Origin: an uncultured Ruminococcus sp.
GTDB lineage: Bacteria; Bacillota; Clostridia; Oscillospirales; CAG-272
NCBI GenBank assembly: GCA_900551005.1
Contig: URUL01000069.1
Coordinates: forward strand, 1-10,722
Reading direction: 5' to 3'
DNA: 10,722 nucleotides
Shown here piece by piece: positions 1-6,171 of this stretch; positions within the stretch are counted from its first letter, which is position 1; the number at the start of each line of letters is the position of its first letter. Both the position numbers and the translations under genes were made by a program. The notes below the pieces were generated by a model. That model was not told where the DNA came from and searched no databases. It saw only the letters and a list, made by a program, of their open reading frames with translations.

Positions 1-927
1 TCTCAGCTCTATCACGAGCATGAACGCGGTATTGATGCCGGATATGCAAAATTTGAGACCTTCCCGATATGGAATCTTCCTCTCAAGCATCCCGTCAACC
101 TTGCATACGAAGCCGCTACGGCAGATCTGAGCGATGTCAATATGATCGACCCCTTCCATCTGCAAGCATACGGCGAGGCTACCGTGAATTATAACAGAGA
201 TATCGAAATATTCCCCGTCCTTTCCACGATATTCAAAAAAATTTACGGCGAATGCCCCTACAAATCGCCCACGGATATGGGTGTCAATATGGCGGGCTAC
301 TGTATTTTCGATGACGAAGCCGTAAAAGAAGCCGCTTCCCAGGAAATCATTTTCCGCTATTATCGTGCTCTTACAGACAGCATCAAGGGCGGAAAAAGCA
401 ACTCCAAAAAGGAAATAGAGACCATCGAAATGATCATGGACCAAGCGGGCATATCTCCATATGACCGCAGAGTCGTTCGTCCTGCCGTTGAACTTGAGGC
501 AAAGACAGGTACTTCCTGTGCCGCGATAGAGCTGGCAGACGGGACCATCATCACAGGCAAGACAAAAGATACACTCGGCGCATGTGCCGCCATGATCATC
601 AACGCGCTGAAATACCTCTCGGGTATAGACGATAAAGTCGAGCTCGTTCCGGGCAATCTCTTAAAGCCCGTCCAGACGCTGAAGATAAAATATCTCGGAA
701 GCAAGAATCCCTGCCTGCATATCGACGAGGCGCTTATCGCCATCTCCGTCAATGCGGCAACTGATGAAAACGCGGCAAAAGCTCTTTCCAAGCTGAGCGA
801 GCTTCGCGGATGCCATGCGCACTCCACCGTCATTCTGTCAAGCATAGACCTTGCCTTCATGCGCAGACTGAAAATCAATCTCTCCTGCGAACCGAAATAT
901 AAGGAAAATAAACTTTTCAATCTTTGA
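1..927 (+). CDS. UPF0371/DUF1846 family protein, C-terminal part (5' end outside window)
   Basis: The frame is open from base 1 with no start that fits the family, so the gene begins upstream; 308 codons are visible. The family is usually about 500 residues, so roughly the N-terminal 40% is missing. I recognise it by conserved stretches such as YAKFETFPIWNLPLKHPVN (window residues about 15-33), HLQAYGEATVNYNRD (53-67) and CPYKSPTDMGVNMAG (85-99). The internal ATG at 142 would cut into this conserved block and is not the true start. The protein looks soluble, with no membrane segment or signal peptide in the visible part. The family is widespread in Firmicutes and Actinobacteria and crystal structures exist, but I know of no established biochemical role, so none is assigned. 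It converges on the seven-gene minus-strand unit and ends TGA just before an inverted repeat. The family call is secure; the function is unknown. Confidence 0.9.
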   Translation, partial: SQLYHEHERGIDAGYAKFETFPIWNLPLKHPVNLAYEAATADLSDVNMIDPFHLQAYGEATVNYNRDIEIFPVLSTIFKKIYGECPYKSPTDMGVNMAGYCIFDDEAVKEAASQEIIFRYYRALTDSIKGGKSNSKKEIETIEMIMDQAGISPYDRRVVRPAVELEAKTGTSCAAIELADGTIITGKTKDTLGACAAMIINALKYLSGIDDKVELVPGNLLKPVQTLKIKYLGSKNPCLHIDEALIAISVNAATDENAAKALSKLSELRGCHAHSTVILSSIDLAFMRRLKINLSCEPKYKENKLFNL

Positions 928-931
928 TGAT

Positions 932-960
932 AAAAAGTACATCGACTTATGTTACTTTTT
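932..960 (+). terminator. AT-rich inverted repeat after the DUF1846 gene
   Basis: AAAAAGTA (932-939) pairs perfectly with TACTTTTT (953-960). CAT/ATG (940-942 and 949-951) extends the stem past a one-base bulge, leaving a short loop. It starts 4 nt after the TGA stop. The T-tract forms part of the stem, so on its own it is a weak terminator. A second overlapping hairpin is possible between GTTACTTT (951-958) and AAAGTGAC (966-973), with one G-T wobble. A third TACTTTTT lies at 981-988. Confidence 0.45.
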
Positions 961-1004
961 ATAACAAAGTGACAACCATATACTTTTTCAGTAGAATAAG
1001 ACAA

Positions 1005-1030
1005 AGCGGGCGGCAAATTTGCCGCCCGCT
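1005..1030. terminator. Perfect 26-nt palindrome, probable bidirectional terminator
   Basis: AGCGGGCGGCAAA (1005-1017) is followed directly by its exact reverse complement (1018-1030), giving a GC-rich stem of at least 10 bp closed by AAATTT. On the plus strand it is followed by ATGTATTTTTCTTTATTT, a usable U-rich tail for the DUF1846 transcript. On the minus strand the tail is TTGTCTTATTCT, which is poorer. It lies between two convergent genes, 16 nt past the stop of the U32 gene, so it can serve both. Confidence 0.8.
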
Positions 1031-1046
1031 ATGTATTTTTCTTTAT

Positions 1047-2276
1047 TTACTCGCCTGCGCCGCGAAGAATATCCCCCGCATGTACTTCAAACGGAACAGG
1101 AATCCAAAATTCCATGAACGGATGCGGTGCGCTCTCAAGCTCCGTGCCGTTTTCTGCCGAATAGAGCTTTTCCACGGTGAAGGCGCGTCCGAATTTTCCG
1201 GGAGATATGAGCTCTGCCGCCATGCCGCAGCTCACCTTGTTCCTCTGACGAAATTTCGCCATTCCGCGCTCAGCATCATATTCCAAAGCTACCGCAAGAT
1301 ATGCCTTTTCACGCATGTATCCGGGATTTTCGCAGAGCTGTGCATTCTTCATCGGGTCATCGAAATAGTACCCCGTGCAATATTCCCTGTGGCTGACGCT
1401 GTCCAGTTCATGATGCCAACGCTCATCGAGCTTATAGGCATCGCCGTCGCGCAAATATCCGTCTATCGCGGCGCGATATGCGTTTGTCACAACAGCAGTA
1501 TAGTAGGCGCTCTTCATTCTGCCCTCTATTTTAAAGGAAGAAATACCGCATTTTATCAGTTCCGGAACGTGCGCGAGCATATTCATATCCTTGGAGCTCA
1601 TGATGAAGGTGCCTGCTCTTGTCTGCTCTATCGGAAAGGGCATATCGGGACGCTTTTCCTCGGAGATCGTATAGTTCCAGCGACACGGCTGGGCGCACTG
1701 ACCGCGGTTTGCATCTCTGTCCACGAGATTATTGGAGAGCAAACAGCGCCCGCTGAAGGAAACACACATAGAGCCATGCACAAAAGCCTCGATCTCCATA
1801 TCAGCGGGAATATTCTCCCGTATCGCACGGATATCGGAAAGCGAAAGCTCACGGGCGACAACGGCGCGTTTCGCCCCGAGCCTGTACCATGCATTGCAAT
1901 CGGCAGAGCTGACAATCCCCGCCTGCGTGGAAATATGGATTTCCATATCGGGCATAATCTTCTGTATAAGGTCCATCACGCCGATATCGGCAACTATGGC
2001 GGCATCGGGCATATCGCCGAGCGCCTTTAGCTCACGAAGAAAATCGGCGAGAGGTCCGTATTCATCCTCTCTCGGCATGGTGTTGAGCGTTATATAAAGT
2101 TTCTTCCCTCGCTCATGCGCAAAGGCAGAGGCCTCCTCTATCTCAGGCAGAGTGAAATTGTCCGCCGCGGCACGCATGCCGAAGCGTTCACCTGCAAAAT
2201 ATACGGCATCAGCCCCATAGAGAAAAGCGGCACGCAATTTCTCCGGATTGCCCGCGGGAGAAAGTAATTCTGTCAT
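1047..2276 (-). CDS. U32-family protein, TrhP-like (putative tRNA uridine 5-hydroxylation protein)
   Basis: The protein opens with MTELLSPAGN and carries the U32 signature as EAFVHGSMCVSFSGRCLLS (residues 166-184, counted from the first ATG at 2285). Four cysteines fit an iron-sulfur site: C174, C181, C197 and C201 (C-X6-C-X15-C-X3-C). FKIEGRMKS (251-259) and SHREYCTGYYF (298-308) are also conserved. U32 proteins were once listed as peptidases; E. coli TrhP (YegQ) and Bacillus YrrN/YrrO use prephenate-dependent chemistry to make 5-hydroxyuridine at tRNA wobble position 34. I infer that role from similarity and from its place after mltG; RlhA-like 23S rRNA hydroxylation is the alternative. Start choice: the ATG at 2285 has AAAAGG touching it with no spacer, whereas the ATG at 2276 has AAGGA 8 nt upstream, so I prefer 2276 (409 residues; 412 from 2285). 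It is the last gene of the unit. Confidence 0.9.
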   Translation of the reverse strand: MTELLSPAGNPEKLRAAFLYGADAVYFAGERFGMRAAADNFTLPEIEEASAFAHERGKKLYITLNTMPREDEYGPLADFLRELKALGDMPDAAIVADIGVMDLIQKIMPDMEIHISTQAGIVSSADCNAWYRLGAKRAVVARELSLSDIRAIRENIPADMEIEAFVHGSMCVSFSGRCLLSNNLVDRDANRGQCAQPCRWNYTISEEKRPDMPFPIEQTRAGTFIMSSKDMNMLAHVPELIKCGISSFKIEGRMKSAYYTAVVTNAYRAAIDGYLRDGDAYKLDERWHHELDSVSHREYCTGYYFDDPMKNAQLCENPGYMREKAYLAVALEYDAERGMAKFRQRNKVSCGMAAELISPGKFGRAFTVEKLYSAENGTELESAPHPFMEFWIPVPFEVHAGDILRGAGE

Positions 2277-2285
2277 ATAATTCAT

Positions 2286-2291
2286 CCTTTT
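2286..2291 (-). promoter_or_regulatory. Ribosome binding site deciding the U32 start
   Basis: On the minus strand the sequence reads AAAAGG then ATGAATTATATG. The purine box abuts the first ATG (2283-2285), too close for normal initiation, and sits about 8-9 nt from the second in-frame ATG (2274-2276). This favours the second ATG. Confidence 0.6.
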
Positions 2292-2307
2292 CGGGCATCA
2301 TTGCCCG
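2292..2307 (-). promoter_or_regulatory. Intercistronic hairpin spanning the mltG stop codon
   Basis: Read on the minus strand, CGGGCA-ATGA-TGCCCG forms a perfect 6-bp GC-rich stem with a 4-nt loop. The mltG stop TGA lies inside the loop, and the U32 Shine-Dalgarno AAAAGG starts with the next base after the stem. No U-run follows, so it is not an intrinsic terminator. A ribosome reaching the mltG stop would melt it, which suggests translational coupling or RNA processing or stability control. Confidence 0.5.
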
Positions 2308-3344
2308 CGTATTTTTTGAATAGCACGCAGATGCTCACTGTATGTCCTTGAATAAACAGCGTTGTTATTCTTATCGCATACAAAATAGAAGTAATCCGTT
2401 TCCTCGGGATATATCGCGGCATAGAGCGCATCTGCACCTGCATTGCATATGGCTCCGGGAGGCAAGCCCTCGCTTCTATAGGTATTGTATGGGTTTTCTA
2501 TCTTCATCTGCTCTGCGGTGAAAGAAGAGGCATCCTCTCCCGACACGGCAAGAAAATAGCGCACGGTGGCATCGCTTTCGAGATATTTTCTGCTTCCTGC
2601 AAGCCTATTGTGGAAAACAGAGGATATCTTCGGCATATCTTCCTTAAAAAATGCTTCCTTTTCTATGATAGAAGCGAGAATCACCGCATCATCGCATGAT
2701 ATTCCCGAGGAAGCCGCATCCTCACGCAGCTTATTTCCGAATTTATTGTCAAAATTCCGCAGTAATTTCCCTATTGCCTCTACCTCGCTCGAATCCTTAT
2801 AGAAGAAGTATGTGTCGGGGAAAAGATAGCCGTCCAGCCGATATGTCCTGCCCTCCCTTGCCGGAATCGCACGTACAAAATCGAAATCAAAATCGTAGCT
2901 GTTTATGACCTCGGCAAATTTCTCGCGCGTGCCTACGCCGTTCTTCACAAAAAGATCGATTATCGCGTCTGTTGTATATCCCTCGGGTATGGTCAGACGG
3001 AATTGCTCGCGCCCGTTTTTCTTTGGAGTAACGGCGCGGCGTATCTCATCATAGCTCATACCGCCGTTTACCGTATAGTCGCCTGCCGTAAGCTTATCAC
3101 CGAAGCGAAGATGCGTATACGCCGCGAAAGCGAGAGGATACCTTATCACGCCTGACTTTTTCAGCTTTTTTGCCATATCGAGAACACTGTCGTCCTCATC
3201 CACTGTTATAGTTGAATCCGTGCCCGTTTTCACGAGAGCAAAAGCATCATTTGCGGCAGAAATGATAAAAGCCGAAGCCATTACCGAAAGGAATATGACC
3301 GCAAGGCAGATCTTCACGCCGCCCGGGATTCTTTTTTTCTTCAT
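2298..3344 (-). CDS. mltG: Endolytic murein transglycosylase MltG (YceG-like)
   Basis: MltG cleaves nascent peptidoglycan glycan strands at the outer face of the membrane and so sets chain length. The 348-residue length is typical. A short basic N-terminus is followed by one membrane segment (about 11-31), then a LysM-like part (about 45-105) and the YceG catalytic domain. Conserved motifs seen: RLDGYLFPDTYFF (169-181), ASIIEKE (224-230, with E228 the likely catalytic Glu by comparison with E. coli MltG), SVFHNRL (242-248), LESDATVRY (255-263), NPYNTYRSEGLPPGAICN (284-301) and a C-terminal YSRTYSEH (331-338). The start is supported by GGGGG 7 nt upstream. It follows the CPBP gene after 62 nt and precedes the U32 gene by about 12-21 nt. 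The neighbouring U32 gene fits the Bacillus yrrL (mltG)-yrrMNO order. The family assignment is very secure. Confidence 0.96.
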   Translation of the reverse strand: MKKKRIPGGVKICLAVIFLSVMASAFIISAANDAFALVKTGTDSTITVDEDDSVLDMAKKLKKSGVIRYPLAFAAYTHLRFGDKLTAGDYTVNGGMSYDEIRRAVTPKKNGREQFRLTIPEGYTTDAIIDLFVKNGVGTREKFAEVINSYDFDFDFVRAIPAREGRTYRLDGYLFPDTYFFYKDSSEVEAIGKLLRNFDNKFGNKLREDAASSGISCDDAVILASIIEKEAFFKEDMPKISSVFHNRLAGSRKYLESDATVRYFLAVSGEDASSFTAEQMKIENPYNTYRSEGLPPGAICNAGADALYAAIYPEETDYFYFVCDKNNNAVYSRTYSEHLRAIQKIRGQ

Positions 3345-3347
3345 AAA

Positions 3348-3403
3348 TATACCCCCGCATGAGAAAATATTGTTTGCAGGGATATTTTCTGCATAAGGGT
3401 ATA
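3348..3403 (-). promoter_or_regulatory. Nested hairpin sequestering the mltG Shine-Dalgarno site
   Basis: In transcript sense, an outer perfect 7-bp stem TATACCC/GGGTATA (plus-strand arms 3397-3403 and 3348-3354) encloses an inner perfect 9-bp stem AGAAAATAT/ATATTTTCT (arms 3382-3390 and 3362-3370) with an 11-nt loop. The right outer arm overlaps the GGGGG that serves as the mltG ribosome binding site (3352-3356), so the folded form would hide it. The palindrome at 3399-3412 competes for the left outer arm. No U-run follows, so termination is unlikely. The structure was read by eye, without energy calculation. Confidence 0.45.
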
Positions 3404-3412
3404 AATTTATAC
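3399..3412. repeat. 14-nt perfect palindrome over the CPBP stop codon
   Basis: GTATAAATTTATAC is its own reverse complement and contains the TAA stop of the CPBP gene (3407-3409). It shares GTATA (3399-3403) with the outer stem of the mltG leader hairpin, so the two pairings exclude each other. It could also be a protein-binding dyad. Confidence 0.5.
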
Positions 3413-4336
3413 TATCGCCGCTATTATTACGGAAACGACAAATACGGCGATGCAGATAAGCGCAGATGGCGATATCAAGGCATCGATATAAAGCGGCAGC
3501 TTTTTCACGCCTGCCTTTCCAAAAGGATATGCCCTGTCAGAATACGCCGCATTTTCAAGCTCGGAAGCAGAAAATCGGAAGAAAAGAAAGGCACAAAGAA
3601 GGAAAAGCGCTATGAGTATAAACCAGAAAAGAAGCTGACTGTCGGGGCTCGAGGACATGAGCCAGACATATCTCTCGAGAAAGACCGAGAAGATATTATA
3701 CGCTGCATGGACAGCCATAGAAGCAGCGAGCGAATCCGTTACAAAGCGCACAACGGAAAGCATAAGTCCGGCACAGAAATACACAGGAAAAAGTGCCGCA
3801 TCGAAATGAATCATCGCAAAGAAAAACGATGATAAGACGGCGCTGTATACCGGCCCGCCTATGCGGTATTCTCTTGATATTATCCCGCGGAACATTATTT
3901 CCTCCGCTATCGCGGGAACGATTGCATAAGACGCCGTTATCGCGGCAAGCTGAACTGCGCTGCCTGCGGAAACATCGAAGCTGCTTCCGTAAAGCTGATA
4001 TGCGTCTATATGATAGCCGAAGCGGAAGATTCCGAATTTCAGCACACAGCTCTGGAAAATAAGCATAAGCGCACCGAAAATGATGACAGGAGCGCCCGAA
4101 AAAGAGAGCCTGCCCTCAAAAACAGTCCGCAGAGCACCGCGGCGCATATATGCGTAAATGCCTATGGGGATGCCGAACATAAAAGCCTGAAAAAGACACA
4201 TCAAAAGACATGTCCCCGTTATTCCGAGCTTGTTCATCGGAATAAAGCGCGATACTGTTATGAAAAAGATGAGTATCAGCACGAGTATCGGCGCAAAGAC
4301 AAACGGGTGCGTGACCGGATGTTTAGCTTTTTGCAT
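3407..4336 (-). CDS. CPBP (CAAX protease/Abi) family intramembrane glutamic endopeptidase
   Basis: This is a 309-residue polytopic membrane protein with the CPBP active-site motifs in order: AEEIMFR (144-150, the EExxxR motif with E145, E146 and R150), FAMIH (173-177, FxxxH) and HAAYN (210-214, HxxxN). Membrane segments are visible at about 10-30, 40-63, 83-102, 128-143, 163-178, 184-200, 204-220, 236-254 and 288-308. Family members act as membrane proteases (Rce1-type relatives) or in bacteriocin self-immunity and processing; the substrate here is unknown and no bacteriocin gene is nearby. The start overlaps the cyclo-ligase gene by 14 nt and has a GAAGGCGGA site upstream. Its TAA lies inside a palindrome that may affect translation of mltG. 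The family is secure; the role in a segregation and cell-wall operon is not established. Confidence 0.92.
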   Translation of the reverse strand: MQKAKHPVTHPFVFAPILVLILIFFITVSRFIPMNKLGITGTCLLMCLFQAFMFGIPIGIYAYMRRGALRTVFEGRLSFSGAPVIIFGALMLIFQSCVLKFGIFRFGYHIDAYQLYGSSFDVSAGSAVQLAAITASYAIVPAIAEEIMFRGIISREYRIGGPVYSAVLSSFFFAMIHFDAALFPVYFCAGLMLSVVRFVTDSLAASMAVHAAYNIFSVFLERYVWLMSSSPDSQLLFWFILIALFLLCAFLFFRFSASELENAAYSDRAYPFGKAGVKKLPLYIDALISPSALICIAVFVVSVIIAAIV

Positions 4337-4910
4337 ATATTCCGCCTTCGCTTATCAATACATCGACCGCTACATCAAAACGTCCATGCGGAACACTCGG
4401 CAAAATGAAATTGCGATATGCTATGCCGACAACAGTGCCGCGGAAGCCCGATAGATATCTGTCATAATATCCGCCGCCGTAACCTATACGGTAACCCTTT
4501 TTATCATATACAACGGCGGGAACGATACATATGCAATTGTCCCGCAGAGAATTTTCCTTATTATAGATGCCAAGTGAATTGACAGGCTCCATGATATCGT
4601 ATTCGCCCTTTTCAAAGTTATCAAGAGAGGAAACGAAATGAAAATCCATACTCTTATCTGCCGGATGGCACTTTGGGAAGGCGACACGCTTGCCTGCATC
4701 AAGAGCGGCACGCGCTATCGGCAGAACATCAACTTCATCTTCCCTCGGATAATAGAGAAGAAGCGTATCCGCGAAACGGTATGTGGCGCTGGCAAGAACA
4801 CTTTTGCAAAGAGCCGCGTTTTTTGCGGCGCGTTCCTCTGCCGACATATTTGCCCGCTTTTCCATATATGCAGTGCGTATCTCGGTTTTGTGCTGTCTGA
4901 GTTCGTACAT
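4323..4910 (-). CDS. 5-formyltetrahydrofolate cyclo-ligase (MTHFS, YqgN/YgfA type)
   Basis: The enzyme converts 5-formyl-THF to 5,10-methenyl-THF using ATP, in the cytosol, returning a stable folate by-product to the one-carbon pool. The 195-residue length is typical. Family features: N-terminal LRQHKTEIR (4-12, with the basic residues that bind ATP phosphates), YPREDEVDVLPI (54-65), DIMEP (105-109), IVPAVVYDKKGYRIGYGGG (129-147) and the nucleotide-binding GYGGGYYDRYL (143-153). It starts only 2 nt after the DJ-1 stop, with no good Shine-Dalgarno site (only a GGCG about 10 nt upstream), so translation probably depends on ribosomes finishing the upstream gene. It overlaps the downstream CPBP gene by 14 nt. 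Its position in one transcript with tmk is sensible because methylene-THF is needed for dTMP synthesis, but that link is my inference. Confidence 0.95.
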   Translation of the reverse strand: MYELRQHKTEIRTAYMEKRANMSAEERAAKNAALCKSVLASATYRFADTLLLYYPREDEVDVLPIARAALDAGKRVAFPKCHPADKSMDFHFVSSLDNFEKGEYDIMEPVNSLGIYNKENSLRDNCICIVPAVVYDKKGYRIGYGGGYYDRYLSGFRGTVVGIAYRNFILPSVPHGRFDVAVDVLISEGGIYAKS

Positions 4911-4912
4911 AA

Positions 4913-5455
4913 TTATTTCGCCATAACGGATGACGCCATCTCATCCGCTTTCTCCTTTCCGTAAAGAACGCTTATGAGTTCAAGAGCAAATTCCAAAGCG
5001 ACACCCATTCCCTTTGCCGTGATGATATTGCCGCTTCTCACTACTTTTTTATCGGCAAGCTTTGCTCCGTCAAGATATTTTTCAAAGCCGGGATAGCATA
5101 TCGCCTCCTTGCCGGAGAGCAGTCCGGCTTTTCCGAGTATCATCGGCGCAGCGCATATCGCCGCGATAAATATTCCCTTGGCATCTGCCTTTTTAAGAAG
5201 CGAGGCTATGCCTGTCTCTTCGATATTTGTCGTCCCCGGCATGCCTCCGGGGATTATTATCATATCATAGGAAAGAAGATCTGCCGACTCGAGCATCATA
5301 TCCGTCTTGATCCTTATTCCGTGCGAGCCGACAGGCTCATTTGTTCCTACGCCGATCACATCGACATGCGCACCTGCACGGCGCAGAATATCAACCGGTG
5401 TCAGCGCCTCTATCTCTTCCGTCCCGGAAGCGAAAAGCAATGCTACCTTCTTCAT
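4913..5455 (-). CDS. DJ-1/PfpI superfamily protein (DJ-1/YajL/ThiJ type)
   Basis: A 180-residue single-domain protein with the DJ-1 fold motifs. The N-terminal MKKVALLFASGTEEIEA contains the conserved Glu (E16, aligning with E18 of human DJ-1). PGGMPG (69-74) follows, and AAICAAPMILGKAGLL (98-113) carries the nucleophile-elbow cysteine C101, aligning with DJ-1 C106. The end is also typical (ITAKGMGVALEFALELI, 145-161). Family members are linked to oxidative-stress sensing, chaperone, glyoxalase and disputed deglycase activities; the sequence does not choose among these. A His partner as in PfpI-type proteases is not evident, so protease activity is unlikely. The start has a strong AAGGGGGA site 5 nt upstream. 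It lies 11 nt after tmk and 2 nt before the cyclo-ligase gene. Confidence 0.93.
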   Translation of the reverse strand: MKKVALLFASGTEEIEALTPVDILRRAGAHVDVIGVGTNEPVGSHGIRIKTDMMLESADLLSYDMIIIPGGMPGTTNIEETGIASLLKKADAKGIFIAAICAAPMILGKAGLLSGKEAICYPGFEKYLDGAKLADKKVVRSGNIITAKGMGVALEFALELISVLYGKEKADEMASSVMAK

Positions 5456-5466
5456 AAAAATCCCCC

Positions 5467-6147
5467 TTAGCTTTTGTTCACATCAAGGAACATTGTAACC
5501 TTTTCCGTTATGACCTCCATCAACTCCTCAACTGTTTTCGGCTCATTTCCGTCATAACAGCATATGCGCTCCCAGCCGAGCTTATCCGAGGAATAAAGCC
5601 CCGCCTTATAGCACCTCTGCATATAATCCTTATCCTTTTCATGAATATCAAGCTCCTGGCCCGTCTGCGCGTTGCGCCGAGCCACAAGCTTTTCGGATAT
5701 CTCCGGCTTCATCTCGAGGAAGAGCACGAGATCGGGCTTCGGTATACCTATCTTATTGTATTCGAAATCATAAAGCCATTCGAGATATTCATCCCAGAGA
5801 TCTCTGTCCATCTTGGCGAGCTGATGCACAGCATTCGCCGTAGTATATCTGCATGATATGACGATGGAATCACTCTCGCGGTAAAAGCTCTCCCAATCCT
5901 TTTTGAAGGAAGCATATCTCTCGACCGAGTAAAAGGTCGCGGCGGCATATGCGTTCACCGCATCGGGAGTGTCGCCGAAATCGCCGCGCAGATACATCTT
6001 CACGAGCGTCGCCTCCTCGTTCTCATAATTCGGGAATGATATGAGCCTTACGTTTTTACCCTGATTCTTCAGTTCCTCATAGAGGAGCTTGCTTTTTGTT
6101 GTCTTTCCCGAGCCATCAAGCCCGTCTATTACTATCAGTTTTCCCAT
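5467..6147 (-). CDS. tmk: Thymidylate kinase (dTMP kinase), divergent form
   Basis: Tmk phosphorylates dTMP to dTDP with ATP. The 226-residue protein is slightly longer than E. coli Tmk (213). It opens with the P-loop GLDGSGKTT (9-17, K15). The family's DRY-type segment appears as SCRYTTANAVHQ (98-109): Arg and Tyr are kept, but the usual Asp is Cys (C99). A lid-like basic segment, VARRNAQTGQELDIHEKDKD (155-174), follows a conserved PDLVLFLEMKPE (138-149). The HERY-like segment SVERYAS (74-80) is also present. The start is well supported by GGAGG 9 nt upstream. It lies 24 nt after ftsK and 11 nt before the DJ-1 gene. The alternative is a related deoxynucleoside or dNMP kinase of the same superfamily; Tmk is much the best fit. 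Confidence 0.88.
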   Translation of the reverse strand: MGKLIVIDGLDGSGKTTKSKLLYEELKNQGKNVRLISFPNYENEEATLVKMYLRGDFGDTPDAVNAYAAATFYSVERYASFKKDWESFYRESDSIVISCRYTTANAVHQLAKMDRDLWDEYLEWLYDFEYNKIGIPKPDLVLFLEMKPEISEKLVARRNAQTGQELDIHEKDKDYMQRCYKAGLYSSDKLGWERICCYDGNEPKTVEELMEVITEKVTMFLDVNKS

Positions 6148-6171
6148 ATATCGTTACCTCCGATCGCGTCC

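Noticed and set aside
360..1016. 218-codon minus-strand open frame opposite the DUF1846 gene
   Set aside because: Antisense to conserved DUF1846 motifs; low-complexity Ser/Ala/Arg content and no start signals.
924..2030. 368-codon open frame on the plus strand opposite the U32 gene
   Set aside because: It lies antisense to a clearly conserved protein, has no recognisable domain, is His/Arg/Ile-rich as expected for a shadow frame, and runs through the palindrome terminator at 1005-1030.
3407..4336. CPBP protein as a bacteriocin immunity gene or abortive-infection defence gene
   Set aside because: The motifs fit the family, but there is no bacteriocin precursor, transporter, toxin or phage-related gene nearby, and the gene sits inside a housekeeping operon.
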